Assembly (NCBI GenBank): GCA_025349905.2
Contig: MU625086.1
Coordinates: 1 to 12,149 of the forward strand
Reading direction: 5' to 3'
Source of the DNA: Blastocladiella britannica
Lineage: Eukaryota; Blastocladiomycota; Blastocladiomycetes; Blastocladiales; Blastocladiaceae
DNA length: 12,149 bases
The position numbers and the translations under genes are program-made. Each line of letters starts with the position of its first letter. Positions within the stretch are counted from its first letter, which is position 1. Positions 1 to 9,951 of this stretch are shown one piece after another. The notes below the pieces were generated by a model. That model had not been told where the DNA came from and searched no databases. It was given only the letters and a program-made list of their open reading frames with translations.

Positions 1-63
1 AAGTCAGTGGCCAAGATCAAGGCGGCCGAGACGGCGGCGGCCAAGGCGGCGGCGTCGCCGTAG
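1..63 (+). CDS. 3' end of an unidentified gene, Lys/Ala-rich C-terminus (partial)
   Basis: Read in frame 1, the first 60 bases give a 20-residue tail of alternating Lys and Ala residues ending AAAKAAASP, followed by TAG at 61-63. The stop is followed at once by T and C runs (64-80), as expected for a 3' UTR and terminator. The GC-rich codons (GCG, GCC, AAG) match the other exons in the window, and the next gene begins about 220 nt later. Lys/Ala tails occur on ribosomal proteins, linker histones and many other proteins, so the product cannot be named from this fragment. It could also be chance open sequence, since only 20 codons are visible. Confidence 0.45.
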   Translation, partial: KSVAKIKAAETAAAKAAASP

Positions 64-284
64 TTTTTTTCCCCCCTTTTACACTCCCGGAGCCAAAAAC
101 GGCTACCACTCTCTGCTGCACCAGTCGCACAATTGGTGTAGTGCCCGCATAGCAGATGAGATCGCCGGTGAGTTGGAAACTTTCGAAAGCCCACTCAGCC
201 GTGTGCAAACTTGTTTTCGCCCGAATATTTTTTATAAATTTTCTTGCCTCTCTTGTCCTCGATTGGGAATTAAGCGGATCGCAA
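64..284 (+). promoter_or_regulatory. Intergenic region and probable promoter of the HEAT-repeat gene
   Basis: This 221-nt gap separates the upstream partial gene from the first well-supported start codon of the HEAT gene. It opens with T and C runs (64-80) that may serve the upstream gene's 3' end. An AT-rich stretch at 222-243 contains TATAAAT at 233-239, about 46 nt before the ATG at 285, a normal spacing for a TATA element with a short 5' UTR. An in-frame ATG at 156 would extend the protein by 43 residues, but it would put this AT-rich element inside the coding region, so I favour 285. Promoter function is inferred from position and composition. Confidence 0.45.
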
Positions 285-3200
285 ATGTTGGCATCCCTGC
301 GGACGGAACGCCCATCGCCAGCGCCAGTTCATTCGCAATCCACAGGCTATGCTATTGCTCGAGGTTGGACACCGAGCACTGGTAGCAACAGTAACAATGG
401 TAACGATCCACCGTCTCGACAGAAAAAGCGGGTGGATCGGCGTCCTGCCGGGGAACTCTCGGCCCCGCGCACTCCCGCTCGCCGCGCCGTGATCCGCAGC
501 GACCTCAAACACATATTTTCCCTTCCGCCGGCTCCGGCCGAAGTGGTGGTGCGTGCGGCTGCACACTTAGCCGCAGAGCGGTCCGAACAACTCTCGGCAT
601 CTGTGGCTCGGAGCGCCCGCGAACGAACAATTCAAGCTCGCGCATCTGCTGCGCCTGCCAGACACCACCAGTATGTCTGTTTTTTTTAAGGCAAATGCTG
701 GATCCATTGGAGGAAGGAGGGAACACTCACCACTCCAATGAAAAAATTAAAAGCGGCGGAGCCACCTCGCTCCCCAATAAGCCGTACACGGCCGGATCCA
801 AGTCGCACGCGGACGTGGCGGAAACCAATGCGATGGTGCGGGTGCTGGAGACGGCCGCGTTTCGCAACGGCTTCCACGATCACCGCCGATACCGGCACCC
901 GATCGCGTGCCACGGTACCGCGCGCAGCTACCAGCGGCGCGGCGCTCCGCCCGCATACGAAATGCACCCGCCACTCGCTATTCCGACCGAGTACTTGCGC
1001 CGGTTGCACGATGTGGATGTACTGGCGGTGGCCGTGCGTCGGCACAGAAGTCACGACGACGACGATCCGATGGATAACGACATTGACGACGATGGCGACG
1101 GCAAAGATTCGGAGGATGATGCATTTGCGGATCCGCTCAATCGGATGATGTTTGCACCCGATGCAATAGAGCGAGAACGCAGTCTGGTCGACGAACTTGT
1201 CATGGACTCGCCACGCGCGAGCAGGCATCACCGCCACCACGATCACGGCCAGCAACAGCGAGTTAGTCCGTCCAAACCACGCACTGCTGCTGCATCGACT
1301 TCGCTTCGCACCAAATCGATGGCTCATTTTGACGATGCAACCGGGGAAGAACCCTCGCCTGGTGGTGGTGGCGGTGGTCAAGTCGCATTCGGCGCCGACG
1401 TGGATGAAAAAGAGCGCACCAACTTGCCAGCGCTCTCTTCGTCAACCCATGGATCACGAGCCGCGATCCAGCGGTCCGTCACCATCACCACCCCCGCCTC
1501 CGCCGGCGACTCGCAGGAGCTGCTCGGACACGACTCCTCGAACTGGCCAGCATCCTCTCCATCATCGGCCGCCGATTCATTTTGGACACTTCCCCCATCG
1601 GCAGTGGCGGCGGCGGCAGCTGCTGCTGCTCGCGGCTCGCGCGACGCGTCGTCGGTGGGAGCATTATCGGCCCCACCCACTATTCACAAGTGCCTCTCGG
1701 CAACCGCGCGCTCGGTGCTACGGAAACTGCAGGCGTCCACTGCACCCGCATCGGCAGTGTCGACATCGTCCTTGTCGGGCTCATCGCACGCCGCATCGAA
1801 TGGCACGTTGGACGTGGACTCGGTGACAGCATCGGCTACGGGTCAGCAACGACGAGGACGGCACGCGTCCAGGACCGCCAAGCAGCAAATGATGCGGCAG
1901 CGTCGGCGCTCTGTTTCCGTCCCGGGGTCCAATACGCCGAGTCGAGAAGCTGGTGCAGCTGTCGATGAGGCGGATGATCAGAACAACACGGCGGCTCGCG
2001 AAGTAGAGCGGCGGCGGGCAGCAGCTGTGGACGACGACGTTGCGCGCGTGCTGTGCGGAGCAACCACGGGCGACTTTGATGCCATGTTCCACACGGCCAC
2101 CGCCGCTCCCGCTCAAATTAGCCAAACAACGCCCCTGCCACCCGCACCACTGCAGAGCCACCATCTAACTCTCTTGTGGAGCAGCCATGACAACAGTCAA
2201 GCCGATCGCGTGGTGTGGATCGGGTCCGAACCACCATCACGGCCTGCGTCTACCAGTCCCAGCCGGCAACGCTCTGCTGCGACTGGCGCTTCAACGACCC
2301 ACGAGGGCGGCGCCGGATCAGGTCTCATTCTGCACCAGCAAGCACGCATCACCTCCAAATGGCAAGTGACCCACGCCATGCTGGATGCGCTCGTGCTCAT
2401 GTGCGATACTGTGGTGGCGCCCGCACTCACAGTGTCGGTGCCTCCGTCAGCGGCCGCCAGCGTGTCACGCCTGGGCAGTACCGCGTCGTCCTCGCGCGGC
2501 ATCTGTCGCTCCACATCACTGGCCATGCAGCCGTCGCGGCCGTCCGTCATGTTGTCGTCAGCAGTCTCTGCCATCACCCAAAAACATGCCCGAAACATGG
2601 CCGCACGCGTTGCCTCCAGCGGCGCTGACCGGGTGTTGCAGAACCACGTTGCGGGCGGCGTGTACATGATGGAGCGCGGGACGGCAACGCATCACTCGAC
2701 GAACCTCGATGGAGCCACCGCTTCAACAACCAATCTCACTGGAGGTGGTGCTGGTGGTGACGATGATGCCGCCGAGGATTTCGCGCCAAGCGCTGCTGGA
2801 TCCATGGACAGCCTTGCCGCCAATGTCGCACACCGCCGCAGGAGCGTATTTGCCGAGTTTGCTGCCAGCGCGGGCGTTGCTGCTGCCGCCAAGGCCGCGG
2901 CAGTCGCTGGGGCTGCTGCTGTTTCTACCATTCCCGAGGGTGCTCACGATTTGGGCGAGTCTACAAGAGATGGCGAACCGCTTGCTGTATGTTTCCAATT
3001 TTTTTTTCTTTCACTTGCTCTAAAACTTGTGCGATCATACACAGAGCGAAGTGATTTCCTCGGCCTACTTTCAAGAAGCTTCGGGATTCCTGGCTGCCAG
3101 TACGTCCCTTTTTCTCCATTGGAATCTTTACAAGTCTGAGACTAATATTTTGTAACATAGTCAAAAACATGGTTGCAAAGTACCGCTCCTCGCACCTTCC

Positions 3201-6200
3201 CCGATTCCCAACCGCGCTCGGACTTGATGAAATCGCCAACGCAGTAGAGTACCTGGATCAAGCCGAGATCCCGACTTCCCCACCACAACAGAGCCGCGCC
3301 CTTCCTCGCGCGCTTCTGGACACACTCAACCGAGCACTCTTGCTCGCGTACCCGCCTGTCGCACGCTCGGCCGCCAAACTGGCATGGACCGTCACCGGCG
3401 GCCGGTTACCTTCGTCTCTAGTTGCGCCGTGCATAGAGCAGTTTTTCGGCATGCTTGAAGATGGATCGGTACTCGAGCGACGCCGCGCTGGTAAAGCGCT
3501 GGTGATTCTGGGGAAAGGACGCGATCCACGAACGATTCGGCACCTGGCAAATCACCTCGGGGATGTGGACCAGAAACTGCGAGATGCGGCTCGACAGGCT
3601 TTACTCTGGGCGGGGTCAATGGCCTCCGGGTGCGAAGAGGAAGAGGAAGGAGAAGGCGTCGAAGAAAAGTCGGGCCAAGCTCGCGATGCAGTGACACAGC
3701 ACGTGGTACTGGCAACGGTGCCGCTGCTCGCGCACAGCAATATCGCGGTTCGCGAGGACGCAGTGGCGGTGGTGGCGGCGGTCGCGGCGGCGTGGCGCGA
3801 CGCGCACCCGGACTTGTACGCGGCGCGCGTCATTGGAACCCACCAGCGCGTCATGCCGGATGGCGGCGACGGATACTTGTCGCTGAGCGAATTCAAGCCT
3901 ACGATTCCGAGGCTCCAGGCTCAGTCGGTGGATACGGTCGCCTCATCTGACCAGGCGTCTGAGAGCGCCGGAGATTCGCTCGCGTGGGTCTCGATCCTGC
4001 AGGGCGGATTGGTGCGCATTGTCCAAATGATGCTGACCGACTGGCACCTTCCGCTGCGCGACAAGTGCGCCAAGGTGATGGCCGACCTCGACTTGCTGCC
4101 CCTCTTGTTGCAACAGGTGGCCAAGATGCTGCACGAGGCGGACTTGGTCACTCGCCGCAACGCACTCAAGGTTCTCACGCTTGTTCGCGTCGTGACTCAA
4201 GAAGCATGGGATGCGTACTTGGCTCTCATGAATGACGACTACCTTACTCTGAGGATTGAGGCCTGTCGGGTATGGTTTCCATTTTGTTATGTTGAGGTCT
4301 TACTGGACCTAACTTCGCCACCCATCTCTCAAGGCTGCATGCGGGTTGGCCATTTGCCATTCACAACTGATTCGCGAGCTTTTGAACCGGCTCGCGGATC
4401 AAGAGGCCAAGGTTCGTGGTCTGGCCGTCAAGGGTGCGGTCTATCTTTTCTTATGCATTTCAGAGGCACTAAATACATAATGGACATAGCCCTATCACTC
4501 TCGGCGGTCGGACCCAGAGTCATTTTTGATATTTTTGGGACAGTGCTCGGATTCTTGGAGCAAGAACTTGCGCCAGAAGTCAAGCAGTACGGGTGCAGCG
4601 CCATTGTCCGGTTTCTCGCCCGCTGCGACGAGCATGTCCGGAGCAGTGCCGGCGCAACAACTTCAGGATCAAAGCATTCGGCACGCAACGACCATAGCGC
4701 GGGGCAGCGAGGGGGCAGTGGAGATCCCAGTGGCAGCGCCGGCCGAGGTGGTCGGAGCGGCGAGTCCACGGCTCCCTCCGCCCAGGGCAGCACGCTCGCG
4801 CTCGCAACAAACCCAGCAGCAGCAGACACCCATACCGCGGTCGAAAACACCCACTTGAATCCGCTCTCGGTGCCGAGCTCGAGCAGACGGCCGAGTAGTA
4901 CCGGTGGTTCGACGACAGAATCGTCCAACGCGGACCTGTCGTCAGCGCACGGCACTGGGACCGAGCCGTCACGCCCGCGGTCGCTGGTGGAACAGCTGGC
5001 GGCCACGCAGGTGCGTGCTCAGCAGCTGTTGGTGAAATGGTACACGTCGTCGTCCGCCAAAGAGGAGCCAACGGTGCATGCGGCGTCGGAACGAGCGCTA
5101 ACCTCGCTGGGTGTGCATGCGGCGTCGCTAGCGGCGGCCACGGCCGATAGCGTGATGGGGATCGGGACAGAGGCCGACGTCGCAGCTGTGGTGGCCACGG
5201 ACGCCCGGCGCGAGCTCTCAGACGCCCGCGCCCGCCAAGCGGTAGTGGCATCGTCGCAGGTCCGGCAACAGCGCGCGGCCGCCGCCAGCGCCAGCACCTC
5301 AAAGGCCCGCTCGGTCGGGGACTTGGAGACCGCGGTCGCCCTGGCATCGGTCGGGGCCACTGACGGTGACGAGACCACAGACGCGGTGGTGATTCGCCGC
5401 GTGCGCCAGCTCGGAACCCGCGCCAACGTGCTGCACCAGCTCGCGCTCTTGGACAAACAAGATGCGACCAATGCGCGCAAGTCGTATCTCGCCGAGCGAG
5501 GGAAATTGGCGGCGCACCAGGCTCGCGTGGACCGCGCTCGGTCCAGTATCAAGGCCAAGATTGACGATAACAAGACGGGCCGGCTGGCGACCGCCATGGC
5601 CTCGCACGGACGCAGCACGACTCCCGGAGCGGCGGCGGTGCAGACTCGACCAACGACCCGGTCGGGGTACACGCCGGCGCCCGTGGAAGATACGGTGGGC
5701 AGCGGCGACGACGACGATGGGTCGGATGTGGACTATGCCAACATCTTTGCTGATAAGGAGGCGGTGCTTGCGGTGGACGATGCGATGGTCATGGGTGGGA
5801 ATCCATTGGCGGTGCGGTCGTTCGGGAGCAGCGCCGTCAGCCGCCGCCAGAGCATCAATGTGATGGCGCCTATCACTGCACGCATTGCGCAGCAGCAGCA
5901 ACATGTGCAGCACCTGCAACAGCAGTTTCAGCAACAAAAGCAGCAGGCGGCTCCGGTGCGCCGAAAATCTGTTGCTCCGGCCGCTGCTCTGACACCGTCC
6001 TCCACCGGTTCATTTTCGGCCGGCGGTGTTTCGCCCACGACTGCTACACCCCGAACGTTACGACACAATTCCGTGTACTCTATTCAAACGGAGCCAACTA
6101 TCTCACGGCAATCAAGTTACTGCTCGTCGTTGGGCACGGACCGACGTGCATCGTTGGTGGTTGGAGGCAAGTTTGATTCCCGAGACTCGGAGCCGCCCTT

Positions 6201-6282
6201 GTCCCTGTCGCGAACAAGCTCGCGTGGGTCCACCAGAGGGTCCAAGAGCTTGTTTCGGCGCGAAAGTTATGCGCTCGGGTAG
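285..6282 (+). CDS. Large HEAT/ARM-repeat protein with long disordered Ser/Ala-rich arms (about 1891 aa, 6 exons)
   Basis: Exons: 285-670, 754-2986, 3045-3099, 3161-4269, 4334-4433 and 4490-6282, totalling 5676 nt with the frame kept across every junction. All introns are GT-AG and 56-83 nt long (donors GTATGT, GTATGT, GTACGT, GTATGG, GTGCGG). Residues 1-870 are low complexity: an acidic Asp run near 228-256, poly-Ala near 412-422, and many Ser/Thr. From about 874 the sequence becomes helical. Residues 935-1340 are HEAT/ARM-like, for example RELLNRLADQEAKVRGLAVK, which resumes after the 4434-4489 intron. A helical, possibly coiled-coil stretch lies near 1597-1666, a Gln-rich tract at 1762-1780, then a Ser/Arg-rich tail. 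HEAT proteins are scaffolds; no catalytic motif is visible. A ciliary HEAT protein such as HEATR4 is possible but only a guess. The start could also be the in-frame ATG at 156. Confidence 0.8.
671..753 (+). other. Intron 1 of the HEAT-repeat gene
   Basis: The donor is GTATGT followed by a T8 run, and the acceptor is AAAAG at 749-753. Exon 1 would reach a stop at 687-689 if read through. Removing these 83 nt joins a split His codon (CA|C) and carries the reading frame into the 2.2-kb exon 2. The acceptor is the least certain part, because the region before it is not pyrimidine-rich and another AG in the same frame cannot be excluded. Confidence 0.65.
5890..5946 (+). repeat. CAG/CAA-rich imperfect trinucleotide tract coding a Gln-rich segment
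   Basis: Nineteen codons within the last exon of the HEAT gene, 14 of them CAG or CAA, are interrupted by His, Val, Leu, Phe and Lys codons (residues about 1762-1780). The interruptions and the mix of CAG with CAA argue for a stabilised tract rather than a recent pure expansion. Gln-rich segments of this kind often mediate weak protein association. Its role here is unknown. Confidence 0.85.
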
Positions 6283-6331
6283 TTTTTAACAAATACATTA
6301 ATATGTCGTCCTATTGATGGTATCTATCGAA
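6283..6331. terminator. 49-nt convergent 3' region between HEAT and Rad5-like genes
   Basis: The HEAT-gene stop (TAG, 6280-6282) and the Rad5-like stop (TGA on the minus strand, 6334-6332) face each other across 49 AT-rich bases that include AACAAATACATTAATATG (6288-6305). No exact AATAAA hexamer is present on either strand here. The 3' UTRs of both genes must be extremely short or must overlap each other's coding sequence. Cleavage sites are not visible directly. Confidence 0.5.
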
Positions 6332-9300
6332 TCAGAAACCAAACAACATCCGCAGTTCCTCGACACGAGCATTCTTGGCGGCCGACTCAGTCGGTGGACC
6401 AGTGGAAGACGAAGCGGCAGTGGCAGCCGATGGAGTTACCCGAGCGACCAGCGCCAGCTTGGCATCCTGGACCGCAAGCATACGCTCCTCAACCGAACCT
6501 TCCACGATCAAGCGCGTGACATGCACGGCCCGCGTCTGGCCAATACGGTGCACGCGGTCGATCGCTTGTTGCTCGACCGCATGCGTCCACCACGGATCCA
6601 CCAGGATCACGCGGCTGGCGGTGGTCAAGTTGAGACCGACGTTGCCGGCACGCAGAGACGCAACGAGGCACATGCATTCGGGGTCGTCTCGGAACCGTGC
6701 AATCGCATTGTCGCGTTGCGTGCGGGTCATGGTGCCGTCGAGCCGGGCCGAGGACACGTCGCGCCGCGTGAGCGCCGTCTCTAGCAGCGAAAGCATGCCC
6801 CGGAACTGCGTAAACACCACCGTCTTTTCGGGGACTGCCGCGGCTGATGCTTCTCCACTCCCACCAGCGGCAGCAGAGGCGACCGGCGGCGGCGGCGGCG
6901 GGTTGGCAAACGAATGCACCAGGTTGGCGGTGGCGGCCACTTTTGTGGACTCGGACGATCCGTACCCCATGCGTGCCGAGCTGGATGCCGATGCCGACAC
7001 CAGCACCACGTCCGTCGCCGCAGACCGAGACGCCGTGTCTGGCGTAGCTATCCCGCTGCCACCGCCATTGCGCTCCACCAAATACACCTGGTCCTCTGTC
7101 ACGCCTCGGCGGCACACGGGACACTCGAGCGGGTCGCCTCGGGCCGTCAAAGCCTCTAGCACCGTCGTAATGCACGGCGCGCAAAAACGGTGGAGACACG
7201 GAAGTAGCGCGAGCGTGTCAATTGGGTCAAAGCACAGCGGGCACTCGTCACTGACAGGACTGGACGGGGCAGCGGCAATCGAGTTGGAAGTTGGCTGCTG
7301 CGTTTCTGTGAGCTGAGCGAAAAGGGTGCTTGCAAACTCGGACGGGTCGCCAGCGTGTTCTTGGGCGTACTTGCGGATGAACGAGTCGAGCGATGCGACT
7401 GCTGGAGTCGTGTGCTCGAGTTGCAGGGAGCCACCGGCGCCCGACTTGCGCTGGGACACTGCATGCACTACCAGCGCCGGGTGGTCGCAGCATTGTCGCA
7501 ACCGAGAAATGAGGGCCAGGATATTGGTATAATTGGACAGGACTACTCAATCAACTTTAGTTCCGTGTGTATTGGATCACGATGAATGCGATGACACGTA
7601 CCTGTTCCTGCGCGAACATAGTCCGAAAATGCGACTTTGGTGTGGTTCTCGAGCGCATTGTCTGCCCATAAAGCAGTGAATAAGAAATAAATAAAAACCA
7701 ATAGGAGAAACGTACAAAAGTCTCGCTCGCCCGTGTTTTGCTTGATACGGACAATGTCAATGACCTTTTCCGGCAAATCCACGATCGGCTTCCCGTTGAT
7801 CAGCGTGGCCTTTGTTCGTCGCAATACGACCTGGGCCATGACCTCCTTGACGGCGCGAACAGCATCCCTGGCCGCCTCCTCGGCGGCCGCAATCGCGGCA
7901 GCACTGTGTGCGCGTGCAGCGGAAGCCGAGCGGGCCTTTTCAGCGGCCATGGGCCCACTCACGTACTTGCGCCAGAACCCCGGCTGCGCCCACGGATCGT
8001 ACTGCAGGAACCGCACCAGCGAGTACACGTCGTCGGCCGAGTTTTGCATCGGCGTGCCCGTGAGCGCCCACCGGAGCGGTGCGCTGACCGCCCAGCATGC
8101 GCGGGTGGTGAGGGTGTTGGGGGACTTGATGGCATGGGCCTCGTCCAGTACGATTCGGTGGAACGTGCGGTTCATGAGCGGCGAGATGGTCGCCGTAGTC
8201 GAGGGACTGTGCTCTGACTGGAGTGTCCCAAACGTGGTCATTACGACGGCAATGGCGGGCCGTTCCTCGGTTGAAAGGGCGGCCAGTTGTTTGGTGAGCT
8301 CGGCTGCGGACGGTAAGGAGCGGCCCGGGCCGTGGAACTCGAGTACAATCGTCGAGTTGGGACTGGACGCGGTGCGGATCTCAGATGCCCACTGAGCCAG
8401 TAGCGTCAGGGGAACAACAATCAGCGTGGCCGGGTAGATGCCGTCGGGAGAAGACACGGGCGCGGGGTTGGCATGCAAGAGCGCCAGCATTTCGATCGTC
8501 TTGCCCAGGCCCATTTCCTGTCCACATTGTTGAAGTGAGTTACTTTTTTTTTTCTCCTTCTCAAAAATAGTGACTCGTACATCCGCCAAAATCCCGCCTC
8601 GTGCATGACTCTCGACCGTTGGAAAGTCACAGCGCACTTGACCGCTGAACGGGCTGAACCAAAAATCGGATCGGCCATCACCCGTTCCGGCCTGAAAGAA
8701 CAAAGGATGCATGGGCTCGAGGCCATCTGCCTCGTCTCCGAGGCGCAAAGTTTCGCGATCCAGCATCCAGTGGAGCGCCTGTCGCTGGTAAGGGCGCAGC
8801 GTGACGGCAAGCCCCGGTGGGAGATCGGTCGCCTCGGGGAGAGCAGCAGCGGCGCTCGTCGAGTCGCCAAAAACGGTGGCCACCAGTGCCGTGTCCACCA
8901 CGACGTTGTCTTCGCCGTCGACAAATGCGGGAGAGTCGGCCACCACTTCCTCGTCCTCGACGTTACTGTTGCTGGTACTTGAGCCGCAATCCAAAAATCC
9001 AGTCCACATGGCAGCGGCAGCGGCAGCGGGAGCGAATTGCGGGAGTCCGGCACGGTGCACACCCGCGTCCACGGCGGCCAACAGTGCACACATGGGTTCG
9101 CGAGCGCACGACCAGACCGCATTGTCGTCATGTTCAGGAGTACCTCCAGATTGCGATGACGCGGTGAGCTCACGGACCCGTGCCGTGCTGAGCGAGAGCG
9201 AGAGCGACACGACAAACTCGTCGGAAATGCGCACGCCTTGCGGGCCGTCGGGGGCCAAGATCACCGACGCAGACGCTTGCACCAACCCCAAGTCCAGGAG

Positions 9301-9951
9301 CGCGCCGAGCCACCACCCAACCGCGGCGGTCGGAGTGGCCCCGCGGTGGTCAAAGCGGGCCATGGCCGACCCGGTCGCGGGGTCCAGGATGCGCACACTT
9401 CCATGCCGCTGCTGGGTGGCGGTCCGGGCGTGCCACGACGAGAGCGCGGCCGTCGGGACAGCAGCAGAATCGGCGGCTCCTCGTGCACGCTTGCGCGCGG
9501 CCGCGACGGTCGGTGCCGGCGCTGTGTAGGTTACGGGCAGCAGAGTGTTTAGCGGGACCGGCGCGCGGCGCGAGGTGACGGCGAACGCGCTGGTGGTGAT
9601 TTCGCCCAAGAAGACCGCCGGCTCATCATTGGGGGCCTGATCTATCGGACCAGTGGCATCGTCGCCGTCGTCCACCGCTGCCGTTTCGGCAGATCGTTTT
9701 TGCGCGCCGCCGAAAAACACGGACAGACTGGTTGGCGGTTGTCGTGGGGGCGATGGTGGTGTCGATGTAGGCAATACGGAAGAAGAGGCTCTGGGGAGCA
9801 GATGCGCGTCGAGGGCCAGGTTGACGGCAGCTTCAAAGTCGTCATTGGCGCGGGCTAGGATCGCTCGGGCAGCATCGGCATTGAGCGGTGACCCGGTAAA
9901 GTCGGCGATGGTGTCGCAGAGACGGGCGACGGCGTCGGTGACCTCCACCAT
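6332..9951 (-). CDS. RAD5-like: Rad5/HLTF-family SNF2 helicase and RING E3 ubiquitin ligase (1147 aa, 4 exons)
   Basis: Exons on the minus strand: 9951-8581, 8517-7716, 7661-7602 and 7542-6332, totalling 3444 nt in frame. Order along the protein: UBA-like helices at about 14-48; a HIRAN-like region at about 112-255 ending in the family motif ALLDLGLV (217-224); helicase motif Q/I with GGILADEMGLGKT (452-464); DEAH (582-585); ALTGTPMQN (608-616); a RING C3HC4 with Cys845, 848, 860, His862, Cys865, 868, 885 and 888; then helicase C with TVVFTQF (985-991) and DRVHRIGQTR (1073-1082). A RING inside the SNF2 core defines the Rad5/HLTF/SHPRH group. Rad5 polyubiquitinates PCNA at stalled forks with Ubc13-Mms2 and remodels forks in the nucleus. 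All core catalytic residues look intact. The start ATG at 9951 is followed by MVEVTDAV; no in-frame ATG was noted further upstream before the divergent promoter. Rad5 versus Rad16-type assignment rests on the HIRAN-like region. Confidence 0.9.
7543..7601 (-). other. Intron 3 of the Rad5-like gene (59 nt)
   Basis: The donor GTACGT follows the codons for YVRAGT plus one base; the acceptor is GAGTAG, with a CTAAAG branch-like site about 20 nt upstream. Joining restores AGTVLSNYTNILALISRLRQ, the family block leading to CCDHPALV. Read-through would stop at the TAG of the acceptor. Confidence 0.92.
7662..7715 (-). other. Intron 2 of the Rad5-like gene (54 nt)
   Basis: The donor GTACGT follows ERDF with one base of the next codon, and the acceptor GGGCAG lies at 7667-7662. 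Removal gives ERDFYNALENHTKVAF, matching the conserved block after the second RecA-lobe linker in Rad5 proteins. This is the shortest intron placed in the window. Confidence 0.9.
8518..8580 (-). other. Intron 1 of the Rad5-like gene, 63 nt, in frame and stop-free
   Basis: Read on the minus strand, the donor GTACGA directly follows GGILAD and the acceptor GACAG directly precedes EMGLGKT. Splicing therefore rebuilds the universal SNF2 motif I, ILADEMGLGKT. The intron is 21 codons long with no stop in frame. Unspliced message would stay open and insert a Lys-rich segment in the ATP-binding loop. Confidence 0.93.

Noticed and set aside
168..274. GTGAGT at 168 as donor of a first intron ending TTAAG at 274
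   Set aside because: Joining to 275 puts the reading in a frame that stops before the conserved exon; the GTGAGT match alone is not enough.
156..284. Upstream in-frame ATG at 156 as start of the HEAT gene
   Set aside because: It would add 43 residues but place an AT-rich TATAAAT element inside the coding sequence. The ATG at 285 fits a promoter-leader arrangement better. It cannot be ruled out without a transcript start.
686..1381. 231-aa open frame on the minus strand
   Set aside because: It lies opposite the long exon 2 of the HEAT gene, shows no recognisable domain, and is explained by the high GC content removing stop codons.
4434..4463. 30-nt intron ending at ATTTCAG in the HEAT gene
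   Set aside because: Too short to splice. The ACATAG acceptor at 4489 gives a 56-nt intron and a smooth HEAT helix across the join.
4580..5347. 255-aa minus-strand open frame rich in Arg, Pro and Trp
   Set aside because: Composition is that of an antisense shadow of a GC-rich Ser/Ala exon. The plus-strand frame continues the HEAT gene across well-supported splice sites.
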